DNA of 64,000 bases from Ignavibacteriota bacterium. Lineage in GTDB: Bacteria > Bacteroidota > Ignavibacteria > UBA10030 > UBA6906. Shown here in pieces: positions 55,154-64,000 of the stretch. Under the pieces are notes generated by a model, which was given only the letters and a program-made list of their open reading frames with translations, was not told where the DNA came from and did no database searches. Positions within the stretch are counted from its first letter, which is position 1; every line of letters starts with the position of its first letter. The position numbers and the translations under genes are program-made. The DNA is taken from contig JADJHP010000001.1 of NCBI GenBank assembly GCA_016707525.1, positions 434,001 to 498,000 on the forward strand. The letters are read 5' to 3'.

Positions 55154-56649
55154 GATCTCTGCTCGTCATCGTTCTGATCCTTCTGGCGCTCACGGCCCTG
55201 GTGCCGGGCACGCTGCTCGCGAATGAGGGGGCTGCGCCCGTCGCGGTGTCGCCGTGGATGATCATCCCGTTCATCACGCTGTTGCTGGCGATCGCGGTCG
55301 CTCCGTTCATCAACAAGCACTGGTGGGAACACAACTATCCCTACGTCGCGTTCGGCCTCGGATTGGTCACGGTGGTGTACTATCTTGCGGTCCTGCAGGC
55401 GCCGACGCGGCTGGTGCACACGCTGATCGAGTACGTCAGCTTCATCATGCTGATCGGGTCGCTGTTCGTCGTCGCGGGGGGGATCCACATCCGGATCCGC
55501 GGGAAGTCCGAGCCCCTCTCGAACCTCTTTGTCCTGGCGATCGGTGCTGTCCTGTCGAACATCGTTGGCACCACGGGCGCATCGATGATCCTCATCCGCC
55601 CGTACCTCCGCGCGAACAGGTATCGGATCAGGCCGTTCCACGTCGTGTTCTTCATCTTCGCGGTGAGCAACATGGGAGGCGCACTCACGCCCATCGGCGA
55701 TCCGCCGCTCTTCCTCGGCTATCTGAAGGGTGTGCCGTTCTTCTGGGTGCTCCAGGAACTCTGGGAGTACTGGCTCATCGGGATGACCCTGCTGCTCGCC
55801 GTGTTCTATGTCCTCGATAGCCGGTCGTTCCGTGCCCTCCCGAAGGGCGTCCAGAGGGAAGCCGATCAACACCCGGAGGAGGCAAGCACGGAGGGGATGC
55901 AGAACATCTTCTTCCTTGCGGTGATCCTCGTTGCGGTGTTCATCACGGATCCGCCGTTCGTCCGTGAAGCGCTCATGGCCGCCGCTGCCGCAGGCTCCTA
56001 CTTCACCACGAAGAAGGAGATCCACCGGAAGAACGATTTCAATTTCCTTCCGATCAAGGAGGTCGCGATACTCTTCGTCGGCATCTTTGCCACGATGATC
56101 CCCGCGCTCGATTGGTTGGAGGCGAACGCCACGGTGCTCGGGATCCAGAGCGCAGGGCAGTTCTACTGGGCCACCGGGATCCTCTCATCCTTCCTGGATA
56201 ATGCGCCGACGTACCTGAACTTCCTCAGTGCGCAGATCGGCCTCTTCGTGTCGCCCGAGACCGTCTCCTCGGTCCAGGCGCTGGTCGCTGCAAAGGCAGG
56301 CATCGCTTCGTCGCTGCCGGCGAACCTTCCGGCGGACATCCTGGCGACCTACCAGACACTGCTGCGCCATCATTACGATCTGATCGCGGCCGGCTCCGTG
56401 CCGGTGAGCGACATCGCCGTGTGCTACATCATCGGGAACCATCCGGTGCATCTGGAGTCGATCTCCATCGCCGCGGTCTTCTTTGGTGCGGCGACGTATA
56501 TCGGGAACGGCCCGAACTTTATGGTGAAGTCCATCGCGGAACAGGCCGGCGTGGATTGCCCGTCCTTCTTCGGGTACGTCGTTCGCTATACGCTGCCCGT
56601 GCTGCTCCCGATCTTCACGATCCTCTGGCTCATCCATTTCCACGGGTGA
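55150..56649 (+). CDS. nhaD: NhaD-type sodium:proton antiporter (ArsB/NhaD superfamily)
   Basis: Secondary transporter of 499 residues with 12-13 helices, exchanging Na+ (or Li+) for protons. VGTTGASMILIRPYLRANR, SNMGGALTPIGDPPLFLGYL and SSFLDNAPTYLNFLSAQIGL are the two re-entrant-type cores of the NhaD group, with Asp and Asn/Thr residues expected to bind the ion. ATG at 55150 overlaps nuoM by 4 bp, and nuoN follows by 35 bp. Its place inside the complex I operon suggests coupling between respiration and sodium balance, as reported for Rhodothermus marinus. Confidence 0.88.
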   Translation: MRSLLVIVLILLALTALVPGTLLANEGAAPVAVSPWMIIPFITLLLAIAVAPFINKHWWEHNYPYVAFGLGLVTVVYYLAVLQAPTRLVHTLIEYVSFIMLIGSLFVVAGGIHIRIRGKSEPLSNLFVLAIGAVLSNIVGTTGASMILIRPYLRANRYRIRPFHVVFFIFAVSNMGGALTPIGDPPLFLGYLKGVPFFWVLQELWEYWLIGMTLLLAVFYVLDSRSFRALPKGVQREADQHPEEASTEGMQNIFFLAVILVAVFITDPPFVREALMAAAAAGSYFTTKKEIHRKNDFNFLPIKEVAILFVGIFATMIPALDWLEANATVLGIQSAGQFYWATGILSSFLDNAPTYLNFLSAQIGLFVSPETVSSVQALVAAKAGIASSLPANLPADILATYQTLLRHHYDLIAAGSVPVSDIAVCYIIGNHPVHLESISIAAVFFGAATYIGNGPNFMVKSIAEQAGVDCPSFFGYVVRYTLPVLLPIFTILWLIHFHG

Positions 56650-56684
56650 GCCCTTTGCTGACAGTTGCTTAAGACAGGAAGACC

Positions 56685-58115
56685 ATGAACCTGCCCATCA
56701 CCTGGAATGACGTCCTCGCCCTCGGGCCCATCGCTGTTGTCTTCGGCGGCGCCCTCCTGCTTGTCATTCTGGAAAGTATCTTCCGTAAGGCATCGTCCCT
56801 GATGTTCTGGGTGACCGTCGTCATCCTGGCTGTTGCCGGCGCATGTGCCTTTTCGACCATCGGCGTGAAGGGGACCGCATTCGGCGCGACCGTGATCACC
56901 GGCGGGTACGCCTCGTACTTCGCGCTCGTGTTCAGCGCAGGCGCGCTCCTCGTGACACTGCTTTCGCGGGCCTCTCTCGTCAAGCGCGCAACGGAGTTCA
57001 CCGAATACTACATTCTCCTGCTTGCCGCGGTGACCGGGATGATGGTGATGGCCGCGTCCAACGATCTGGTGGTCTTCTTCCTCGGACTGGAAACAATGTC
57101 CGTGGCCTTCTACGTGCTGGCAGGCTTCACGCGCCAGTCGATGACGAGCAATGAGTCGGCCATGAAGTACTTCCTGCTCGGGGCATTCGCAACGGGGTTT
57201 CTGCTCTATGGCATGGCGCTGGTCTACGGTACCCTGGCGTCGACGCACATCGATGTGCTCCGGTCCTCAGCCGCCGCTCATGCAGGCGAGCCGCTGTTCC
57301 TCATCGGCCTCGGCCTGCTTCTGGTCGGCTTCGTGTTCAAGGTCGCGGCCGTGCCGTTCCACATGTGGGCACCCGATGTCTATGAGGGCGCACCCACCAT
57401 GGTGAGTGGACTCATGTCCACGGGCGGCAAATCGGCGGCGTTCGCTGCATTCCTGCTGGTCTTCGGTCCTGACGTGCTGGGGGCTGCCGCACCTATCCGC
57501 GAAGTGATGGCGGTCCTCGCCGCACTTTCCATGATCGTCGGGAATGTCGTGGCGATCTCGCAGACGAGTGTGAAACGGATGCTCGCGTACTCCAGCGTTG
57601 CCCATGCGGGATACATACTGACCGGAGTCATCGCCGCCAACGCTGACGGCACCAACGGTGTGATGTTCTACCTCCTGGCGTACACCCTCATGAACGTCGG
57701 TGCCTTCGGTGTGCTCTCGATCCTTGAGACCGCCACCGTCGACAATGTCCGTATCGACGATCTTTCCGGGCTTGCCCGTACGCGCCCGTGGCTTGCCGGC
57801 CTGATGGCGCTGTTCATGTTTTCGCTGACAGGCATCCCGCCCTTTGCCGGCTTTTTCGGCAAGTATTATGTCTTCACCGGCGCGATCGAGGCCGGCTATA
57901 CCTGGCTCGCCATCGTCGGCGTGATCATGAGCGTGGTGTCGGCATACTACTATCTCCGCCTGGTGGTGGTGATGTATTTCCAGGAGGGGTCACCGGATCA
58001 GGTGGGGACGTCGACGGGGATCGGCCTTGTGTCGCTCCTCCTCCCGGCGATCGCCCTGCTGCTCCTCGGCCTCCTCCCGTCCACGATCGTGAACCTCACG
58101 ACGCTGTGCTTCTAG
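56685..58115 (+). CDS. nuoN: NADH-quinone oxidoreductase subunit N
   Basis: Antiporter-like subunit of complex I, 476 residues and 14 helices. VFFLGLETMSVAFYVLAGFT (helix 5 Glu), FHMWAPDVYEGAPTMVSGLM, KRMLAYSSVAHAGYILTGVI and SLTGIPPFAGFFGKYYVFTG are canonical. AGGAAG lies just before the ATG at 56685. It ends the split nuo operon; the following gene is a metabolite-repair enzyme 43 bp downstream. Confidence 0.96.
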   Translation: MNLPITWNDVLALGPIAVVFGGALLLVILESIFRKASSLMFWVTVVILAVAGACAFSTIGVKGTAFGATVITGGYASYFALVFSAGALLVTLLSRASLVKRATEFTEYYILLLAAVTGMMVMAASNDLVVFFLGLETMSVAFYVLAGFTRQSMTSNESAMKYFLLGAFATGFLLYGMALVYGTLASTHIDVLRSSAAAHAGEPLFLIGLGLLLVGFVFKVAAVPFHMWAPDVYEGAPTMVSGLMSTGGKSAAFAAFLLVFGPDVLGAAAPIREVMAVLAALSMIVGNVVAISQTSVKRMLAYSSVAHAGYILTGVIAANADGTNGVMFYLLAYTLMNVGAFGVLSILETATVDNVRIDDLSGLARTRPWLAGLMALFMFSLTGIPPFAGFFGKYYVFTGAIEAGYTWLAIVGVIMSVVSAYYYLRLVVVMYFQEGSPDQVGTSTGIGLVSLLLPAIALLLLGLLPSTIVNLTTLCF

Positions 58116-58158
58116 ATACGGTCGCCCGGCCCGGACGCCGGACCATTCGGGAGCGGCC

Positions 58159-59721
58159 ATGCACATACTGACGACACCGGAACAGATGAAGGCGTTCGAT
58201 GCGGCCGCTGCCGGTCGCTTCGGGATCCCTGGCTCCGTCCTCATGGAGAACGCGGGCCGGGGTGTTGCCGACAGGATCGTTGCCACGGTTGGCGATGTCG
58301 CGGGGAAGCGGGTGACGGTCATCTGCGGGAAGGGGAACAATGGCGGCGACGGGTTCGTGGCCGCACGGCATCTCCTCCTGCGTGGGGCACATGTCGATGT
58401 CATCCTTCTGGCGCGCCCCGCAGCGGTGACCGGCGATGCGCGCCTTCATCTTTCGATCCTCCAGAGACTCCTCAAGGCCTCGAGTCCGTCCTTGAGGCTC
58501 AGCTTCCAACCCACTCAATTTGCACCTCACTCCGGCAACCCCCCCGCACTCATTATCGACGCGCTCTTCGGCACTGGCTTCAGCGGCGTGCCTCGAGGGC
58601 CGGGAGCTGCTGCCATCCGCTGGATGAATGCAAGCGGCGCGTATGTGGTCGCGATCGATATCCCCTCCGGGCTCGATGGGGGATCGGGGATGGCTGCAGG
58701 CGACGCGGTGCGGGCACAATGTACTGTGACGATGGCCGCTGAGAAGGTCGGACAGTACATCGGTGCGGGTCCGGAGCTCTGCGGACGCATCGACGTTGTG
58801 GATATCGGGATCAACCCGACGATGAGCCCGGTGAAGAACGTGCAGGTGTTCCGGCACGACGATGCAAGCGTGGCACGCATCCTCCCGCGCCGTACGCGCG
58901 ATGTACACAAGTACAGCGTTGGGAAGGTGCTCGTGATCGGAGGATCAAGGCAGTACACCGGCGCGCCGGCGTATGCTGCGCTCGCCGCCCTGCGTTCGGG
59001 TGCCGGTGCTGTTGTCCTCGCTGTCCCTTCCGGCGTGCGACAGGCGATCGCCTCCCGCACGCGGGATGTGCTTCTTCATGCTCTTCCGGAGACCCAGGAC
59101 GGCACCATCGCCCGATCCGGGTTGGATGAATTGACCGAGCGTATGGCATGGGCTGATGCGGTGGTCATCGGTCCCGGCCTCGGGCGAAACGCAGAGACCG
59201 ACGAGCTCGTGCAGGAGGTCTTCTCGGTGTGCCCCGTCCCGCTCCTGGTGGACGCGGATGGCCTGACCGCGCTCTGCAACCGATCCGCACGGGAGTGGGG
59301 GAGGCCCGCCGCCACGATCCTCACGCCTCATAGCGGGGAGCTCGCGCGGCTGCTTGGTACGAGCGCCGGGGATATCGAGGCCGACCGTTTGCATACGGCA
59401 CTGCGGAGTGCCCGGCGATTCGCGAGTATCCTCGTCTTGAAGGGGGCATCTACCCTGAGCGTAGCTCCGGGCGGGACCGCCATCGTGAACACGACCGGGA
59501 ATCCCGGCATGGCAACGATCGGCACAGGCGACGTGCTGGCCGGGGTGATCGGTGGCCTGGCCGCGCAGGGGATGCCGGCGCACGAGGCCGCCTCGGCAGG
59601 CGTGTATCTTCATGGCCGTGCCGGCGACCTGGCGGCGCAGCGCTTCGGCCAGCGGTCGCTCCTCGCTTCCGATCTTCTTGATATGCTATCCCCGGCGCTT
59701 CTCACAGTGGAGAATCAATGA
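58159..59721 (+). CDS. nnr: Bifunctional NAD(P)H-hydrate epimerase / ADP-dependent dehydratase
   Basis: Repairs NADHX and NADPHX, damaged hydrated cofactors. 520 residues. The N-terminal epimerase (YjeF_N) has SVLMENAGRGVADRIV and CGKGNNGGDGFVAARHLLL. The C-terminal dehydratase (about residues 245-515) has VLVIGGSRQYTGAPAYAALA, VIGPGLGRNAETDELV, ILTPHSGELARLLG and the nucleotide-binding GNPGMATIGTGDVLAGVIGG. It is intact. Its stop overlaps vanZ by 4 bp. Following complex I genes, it may help keep the NADH pool usable. Confidence 0.95.
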   Translation: MHILTTPEQMKAFDAAAAGRFGIPGSVLMENAGRGVADRIVATVGDVAGKRVTVICGKGNNGGDGFVAARHLLLRGAHVDVILLARPAAVTGDARLHLSILQRLLKASSPSLRLSFQPTQFAPHSGNPPALIIDALFGTGFSGVPRGPGAAAIRWMNASGAYVVAIDIPSGLDGGSGMAAGDAVRAQCTVTMAAEKVGQYIGAGPELCGRIDVVDIGINPTMSPVKNVQVFRHDDASVARILPRRTRDVHKYSVGKVLVIGGSRQYTGAPAYAALAALRSGAGAVVLAVPSGVRQAIASRTRDVLLHALPETQDGTIARSGLDELTERMAWADAVVIGPGLGRNAETDELVQEVFSVCPVPLLVDADGLTALCNRSAREWGRPAATILTPHSGELARLLGTSAGDIEADRLHTALRSARRFASILVLKGASTLSVAPGGTAIVNTTGNPGMATIGTGDVLAGVIGGLAAQGMPAHEAASAGVYLHGRAGDLAAQRFGQRSLLASDLLDMLSPALLTVENQ

Positions 59722-60113
59722 CATCCGTTCCTTCCGGCCCTTCCATGCTGCGGGCATATGCCCCGGCGGTACTCTGGGCTCTTGCGATCTTCGTTGCTTC
59801 CTCGATCCCGTCCAATGCCATGCCGAGATCCATTATCCTGTCACAGGACAAGCTCCTCCACATGGGGGTCTATGCGGTCCTCGGGTTCGTGCTCTATCGC
59901 GGGATCCGGCGGGGGCAGGACTGGCGGTGGGAAATCGCGGGGTGGGTCACGTTCGGCGTCGGTGTCCTGTATGGCGCCAGCGATGAGTTCCATCAGCATT
60001 TCGTTCCGGGGCGGAGCATGGATGTGTATGACCTTCTCGCCGATGCGGTCGGTGTGGCTTGCGCGATCGGGGTGGCCCGGTATCTGGAACGCCGGCGGAC
60101 ACGGCCGGCGTGA
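59718..60113 (+). CDS. VanZ family membrane protein
   Basis: 131-residue inner-membrane protein with four short helices. It has the VanZ-like features AVLWALAIFVASSIPSNAMP (S-S-I/x-P), QDKLLHMGVYAVLGFVLYRG (D-K-x-x-H) and YGASDEFHQHFVPGRSMDVY (D-E-x-H-Q-x-F-x-P-G-R), then DLLADAVGVACAIGVARYL. Family members are linked to teicoplanin resistance in enterococci, but most, like this one, have no known role. The start is coupled to the upstream gene by ATGA. Confidence 0.88.
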   Translation: MTSVPSGPSMLRAYAPAVLWALAIFVASSIPSNAMPRSIILSQDKLLHMGVYAVLGFVLYRGIRRGQDWRWEIAGWVTFGVGVLYGASDEFHQHFVPGRSMDVYDLLADAVGVACAIGVARYLERRRTRPA

Positions 60114-60140
60114 CGCCGTATCGGGCGTGTGCCGGGTTCG

Positions 60141-60171
60141 TTGATTCTGCCTCCGGAATTGCGTAAATTTC
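60141..60171 (+). promoter_or_regulatory. Promoter-like site for tgt-yajC-ribBA
   Basis: TTG at 60141-60143, exactly 20 bp, TAAATTTC at 60164-60171. The predicted transcription start falls at or next to the likely tgt start codon, so either the transcript is leaderless or the site is fortuitous. Confidence 0.45.
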
Positions 60172-60176
60172 CTGTC

Positions 60177-61322
<1,146 letters not shown>

Positions 61323-61341
61323 TCCATAATCGGAGGACCAC

Positions 61342-61683
61342 GTGACACAGCTTGCAATGATCCTGATGTCTCAGCCGCAGGGCGGACAGAACCCGACGGA
61401 CAGCCTGATCAGTACCCTGATCATGTTCGCGCTCATCATCGGCATCTTCTACTTCATGATCCTGCGTCCGCAGCAGAAGCGGCAGAAGGAACGCCAGAAG
61501 ATGCTGGACCAGGTGAAGAAGGGCGACAAAGTGGTGACGGCCGGTGGTCTGCACGGCACCGTGGCCGGCATCGACGAGAAGACCATTCTTCTCCAGGTCG
61601 CCGACAATGTGAAGATGAAGTTCGACCGTTCCGCGGTCAACGTCGTTCTGCGTGAAGGCGAAACGAGCGGAGAGAAGGCCTGA
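61342..61683 (+). CDS. yajC: Preprotein translocase subunit YajC
   Basis: Accessory subunit of the SecDF-YajC complex, 113 residues. One N-terminal membrane helix (LIMFALIIGIFYFMILRPQQ) with the family R-P-Q-Q-K at its end is followed by a cytoplasmic beta domain: KGDKVVTAGGLHGTVAGIDE and NVKMKFDRSAVNVVL. GTG at 61342 follows GGAGG by a few bases. secD and secF are not in the window. The tgt-yajC order is widespread in bacteria. Confidence 0.95.
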   Translation: MTQLAMILMSQPQGGQNPTDSLISTLIMFALIIGIFYFMILRPQQKRQKERQKMLDQVKKGDKVVTAGGLHGTVAGIDEKTILLQVADNVKMKFDRSAVNVVLREGETSGEKA

Positions 61684-61696
61684 GCCAGGGAGCGGT

Positions 61697-62917
61697 ATGA
61701 GATCCTTTGACACCATCGACGACGCCCTTGCCGAGCTCCGGCAGGGGCGTATGCTCATCGTCGTGGACGACGAGGACCGTGAGAACGAAGGCGACTTCGT
61801 ATGCGCGGCCGAACACGCCACGCCGGAGACCATCAACTTCATCGCGGCCAACGGGCGCGGGATCATCTGTGCGCCCCTCGAGGCGGCGCGGGCTGAGTCG
61901 CTCGGGCTTGCCCTCATGGTGGACGTGAACACCTCGTCGCACGAGACCCCCTTCACCGTGAGCGTGGACCTGATCCACGGCACGACCACGGGTGTTTCGG
62001 CGGCCGATCGGGCGGCCACGGTGCGGGCGCTTGCGGATGCGTCGACCGAGGCGGACGATCTTGCGCGTCCCGGCCACATCTTCCCGCTGCGTGCAGCGGA
62101 CGGCGGTGTCCTGCGGCGCGCAGGGCACACCGAGGCCGTGGTCGACCTTTGCCGCCTGGCGGGGCTCCAGCCCGTCGGGGTACTCTGCGAGATCATGAAT
62201 CCCGATGGGACGATGGCGAGGCGCGATGAGCTCTTCGCGATCGCCGCGCACCACGGGCTGCGCATCATCACGGTGAAGGACCTCATCGCGTACCGGATGC
62301 GCCGGGAGACGATGGTGGAAAGGGTGGTCACGGCCAACCTTCCCACGCGGCATGGGACATTCAAGATGCATCTGTACCGCAACTCCCTCGACCAGAAGGA
62401 GCACATTGCCATCGTCATGGGCGAGCCCCGGCCCGACGTGCCGGCACTGGTGCGTGTCCACTCCGAATGCCTGACGGGCGATGTGTTCGGCTCGCGACGC
62501 TGTGACTGCAACGAGCAGCTCAATGCCGCGCTTGCGCTCGTCGGGCGCGAAGGTGCGGGCGTTGTGGTGTACATGCGTCAGGAAGGGCGGGGGATCGGGC
62601 TTCTCAACAAGCTCCATGCGTACCGGCTGCAGGATGAAGGGCTGGATACGGTGGAAGCGAATGAGAAACTGGGATTCCGGGCGGATCTGCGGGATTATGG
62701 GATCGGCGCTCAGATCCTCCGGGATGTCGGGGTGGGGAAGATGAGGTTGTTGACGAACAACCCGAAGAAGGTGATCGGGCTTCAGGGATACGGGTTGGAC
62801 ATCGTGGAGCGCGTGCCGCTGGAGATCGATCCGACCGCGGAGAATGAGCGGTACCTGAAGACCAAGAGGGACAAGCTCGGGCACATCATCCTGCAGAAGG
62901 GCTCGGCAGGGAGCTAG
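61697..62917 (+). CDS. ribBA: Bifunctional DHBP synthase / GTP cyclohydrolase II
   Basis: Makes both riboflavin precursors: 3,4-dihydroxy-2-butanone 4-phosphate (RibB, residues 1-200) and the GTP-derived pyrimidine (RibA, about 205-400). RibB motifs: LIVVDDEDRENEGDFVCAAE, RPGHIFPLRAADGGVL and GHTEAVVDLCRLAG. RibA motifs: HSECLTGDVFGSRRCDCNEQ with three zinc cysteines, YMRQEGRGIGLLNKLHAYRL, and LTNNPKKVIGLQGYGLDIVE. 406 residues and complete in both halves. ATG at 61697 is the usual start (MRSFDTIDDALAELRQG). No FMN riboswitch is visible, as the gene follows yajC by 13 bp. Confidence 0.96.
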   Translation: MRSFDTIDDALAELRQGRMLIVVDDEDRENEGDFVCAAEHATPETINFIAANGRGIICAPLEAARAESLGLALMVDVNTSSHETPFTVSVDLIHGTTTGVSAADRAATVRALADASTEADDLARPGHIFPLRAADGGVLRRAGHTEAVVDLCRLAGLQPVGVLCEIMNPDGTMARRDELFAIAAHHGLRIITVKDLIAYRMRRETMVERVVTANLPTRHGTFKMHLYRNSLDQKEHIAIVMGEPRPDVPALVRVHSECLTGDVFGSRRCDCNEQLNAALALVGREGAGVVVYMRQEGRGIGLLNKLHAYRLQDEGLDTVEANEKLGFRADLRDYGIGAQILRDVGVGKMRLLTNNPKKVIGLQGYGLDIVERVPLEIDPTAENERYLKTKRDKLGHIILQKGSAGS

Positions 62918-62931
62918 GGTGCACTTTCCCC

Positions 62932-62963
62932 TTGCATTTGTGGTACAGGAAATCGTACATTTG
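62932..62963 (+). promoter_or_regulatory. greA: Promoter-like site for greA
   Basis: TTG at 62932-62934, 21 bp, TACATTTG at 62956-62963. The -7 element is a perfect TAnnTTTG. It lies 92 bp ahead of the greA ATG, with a terminator-like hairpin in between. Confidence 0.65.
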
Positions 62964-62990
62964 CGATAGGTAATGCAACTGTCACCAGCG

Positions 62991-63028
62991 TAGCCACCAT
63001 TCGTCAACGGATGATGGCTATTCTTTTT
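62991..63028 (+). terminator. Terminator-like hairpin in the greA leader
   Basis: TAGCCACCATTCG (62991-63003), loop TCAA, CGGATGATGGCTA (63008-63020): 11 of 13 pairs match, followed by TTCTTTTT (63021-63028). It may stop ribBA read-through, act as an attenuator of greA, or release a short leader RNA. Confidence 0.7.
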
Positions 63029-63055
63029 GTCCGTTTCCATCAGTGAGGTGTGCTT

Positions 63056-63544
63056 ATGCAGGGCGACGAGATCGGGACCAACGTCTATTTGACGCGTGAG
63101 CGTCTGTCAGAGATCGAAGCGGAACTCCGCGAATTGAAGACCAACGGACGCAAGTCGATCGCGGCAAAGATCGCCGAGGCTCGTGGCCATGGGGACCTCT
63201 CCGAGAATGCCGAGTACGATGCCGCGAAGGAAGAGCAGCAGCATCATGAGCTGAAGATCGCCAGGCTGGAACTCACGCTCTCTCGCGCGAAGATCATCCA
63301 GGCGAGCGATCTGCCGAACGACAAGATCTACATCCTCACCCGGGTAAAACTCAAGGACCTGAAGTCGGGCCAGGATTTTGAGTACCTGCTCGTCTCTCCG
63401 GAGGAATCGGATTTCGAAGCGAACAAGATCTCCGTGACCTCGCCGATCGGGAAGGCGCTCCTGGGCAAGAAGCCGGGGGATTCGGTGGAAGTGACGGTCC
63501 CGGTAGGAAAGCTGCGTTACGAGATCCTCGACATCTCCCGCTGA
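63056..63544 (+). CDS. greA: Transcription elongation factor GreA
   Basis: Rescues backtracked RNA polymerase by stimulating transcript cleavage. 162 residues. The N-terminal coiled coil (LSEIEAELRELKTNGRKSIA) carries the tip acidic motif region ARGHGDLSENAEYDAAKEEQ (D and E at the loop). The C-terminal FKBP-like domain ends ISVTSPIGKALLGKKPGDSV and VPVGKLRYEILDI. ATG at 63056 follows GTGAGG by 7 bp; GTG at 63050 is an alternative. It is preceded by its own promoter-like site and a leader hairpin. Confidence 0.95.
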   Translation: MQGDEIGTNVYLTRERLSEIEAELRELKTNGRKSIAAKIAEARGHGDLSENAEYDAAKEEQQHHELKIARLELTLSRAKIIQASDLPNDKIYILTRVKLKDLKSGQDFEYLLVSPEESDFEANKISVTSPIGKALLGKKPGDSVEVTVPVGKLRYEILDISR

Positions 63545-63551
63545 CATCATC

Positions 63552-64000
63552 GTGGCGTCGAACCTCGAGTTGAAATGCCGCAGCACATCGTGTGCGGAGC
63601 TCCATCAGATGGCGCGGCAGCTCGGAGCGGCGTTTCACGCCACGCTCACACAGACCGATACGTATTTCCACGTACCCCGGGGCAGGCTGAAGCTGCGGAG
63701 CATCGATGGCACGCATGCCGAGTTGATCCAGTACGACCGTCCGGATGCACAGGGTGACCGGTGGAGCACGTACACGCGTGTCCCGGTGGCTGATCCCCAG
63801 GGCATGATGCTCGCGCTGGGCAATGCGCTGGGTGTGCGGTGCGTTGTCGAGAAGGTGCGGGCGGTGTATCTGTACAAAACCGCGCGCATCCACATCGATG
63901 ATGTGAAGGGTCTCGGGAGCTTTCTGGAATTTGAGGTCGTGGAGACGCCACCGGGAGAGGCGTCGGAGCTGATGGGGGAGTTGAAAGCGGCATTTCGGGT
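63552..64000 (+). CDS. CYTH-domain protein (CyaB/ThTPase-like), 3' end outside window
   Basis: Open from GTG at 63552 to the window end (149 codons), 7 bp after greA. The sequence fits a CYTH (class IV adenylate cyclase/thiamine triphosphatase) fold: SNLELKCRSTSCAELHQMAR, TDTYFHVPRGRLKLRSIDG, LIQYDRPDAQGDRWSTY, VEKVRAVYLYKTARIHIDDV and GSFLEFEVVETPPGEASELM. The first Glu of the E-x-E-x-K motif is replaced by Asn (NLELK), while later acidic and basic residues are kept. The substrate is unknown; inorganic or nucleoside triphosphate hydrolysis is as likely as cyclase activity. Confidence 0.78.
   Translation, partial: MASNLELKCRSTSCAELHQMARQLGAAFHATLTQTDTYFHVPRGRLKLRSIDGTHAELIQYDRPDAQGDRWSTYTRVPVADPQGMMLALGNALGVRCVVEKVRAVYLYKTARIHIDDVKGLGSFLEFEVVETPPGEASELMGELKAAFR

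Noticed and set aside
61690..61696. FMN riboswitch ahead of ribBA
   Set aside because: Only 13 bp separate yajC and ribBA, and no RFN-element consensus is visible there or upstream of tgt.

Overview
The window is a GC-rich chromosomal segment from a Gram-negative bacterium of the FCB superphylum, most like the Ignavibacteria/Chlorobiota/Bacteroidota side. Four observations support this. Two secreted proteins end in type IX secretion (T9SS) sorting domains of the N-Y/F-P-N-P type. A TonB-dependent receptor is paired with a beta-propeller lipoprotein. Eight or nine promoter-like sites share the layout TTG, about 20 bp, TAnnTTT, which resembles the Bacteroidota sigma-factor consensus. A NhaD-type antiporter sits inside the complex I operon, an arrangement known from Rhodothermus. 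No tRNA, rRNA, CRISPR array, transposase or phage gene was seen.

Layout. 1-1082 is the 3' end of argS. About 1190-20829 is a long same-strand surface polysaccharide (Wzx/Wzy-type) locus: nucleotide-sugar enzymes (3,5-epimerase-like, rfbB), outer-membrane export protein, chain-length determinant, O-antigen ligase/polymerase, flippase, glycosyltransferases, a WbaP-like initiating sugar transferase, a Wzi-like outer-membrane protein, a DegT sugar aminotransferase, a polyprenol-phosphate sugar transferase, and an unusual GT2/sugar-transferase fusion. Many of these genes are joined by 4-bp ATGA overlaps. 20817-26680 holds accA, a thioesterase, nadC, a second flippase, a DUF1385 protein and prfA. 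tadA and a nitroreductase lie on the minus strand (26684-27692). 27811-37554 encodes two T9SS cargo proteins, an exonuclease/endonuclease/phosphatase-fold protein and a giant protein of about 26 fibronectin-III-like repeats, with a small YjfB-like protein between them. 37685-41144 is a vitamin B12 uptake locus: promoter, cobalamin riboswitch, BtuB-like receptor, BtuG-like lipoprotein. 41247-50711 carries gltX, folB, folK, a deoxynucleoside kinase, a GT9 gene, nadA, asnS and a NatAB-like ABC exporter. 50805-58115 is nuoJKLM-nhaD-nuoN, without nuoA-I. 58159-64000 holds the NAD(P)HX repair enzyme, vanZ, tgt, yajC, ribBA, greA and the start of a CYTH-domain gene.

Sequence quality matters for reading this window. 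Single-base indels break at least eleven genes. They are dense in the polysaccharide locus (about six within 14738-14925) but also hit the normally essential tadA. In nearly every case the protein continues recognisably in another frame, and many of the indels sit in short homopolymers. The simplest explanation is consensus error in a poorly polished long-read assembly rather than gene decay. Spans given here are the reconstructed genes, with the frameshift positions stated.
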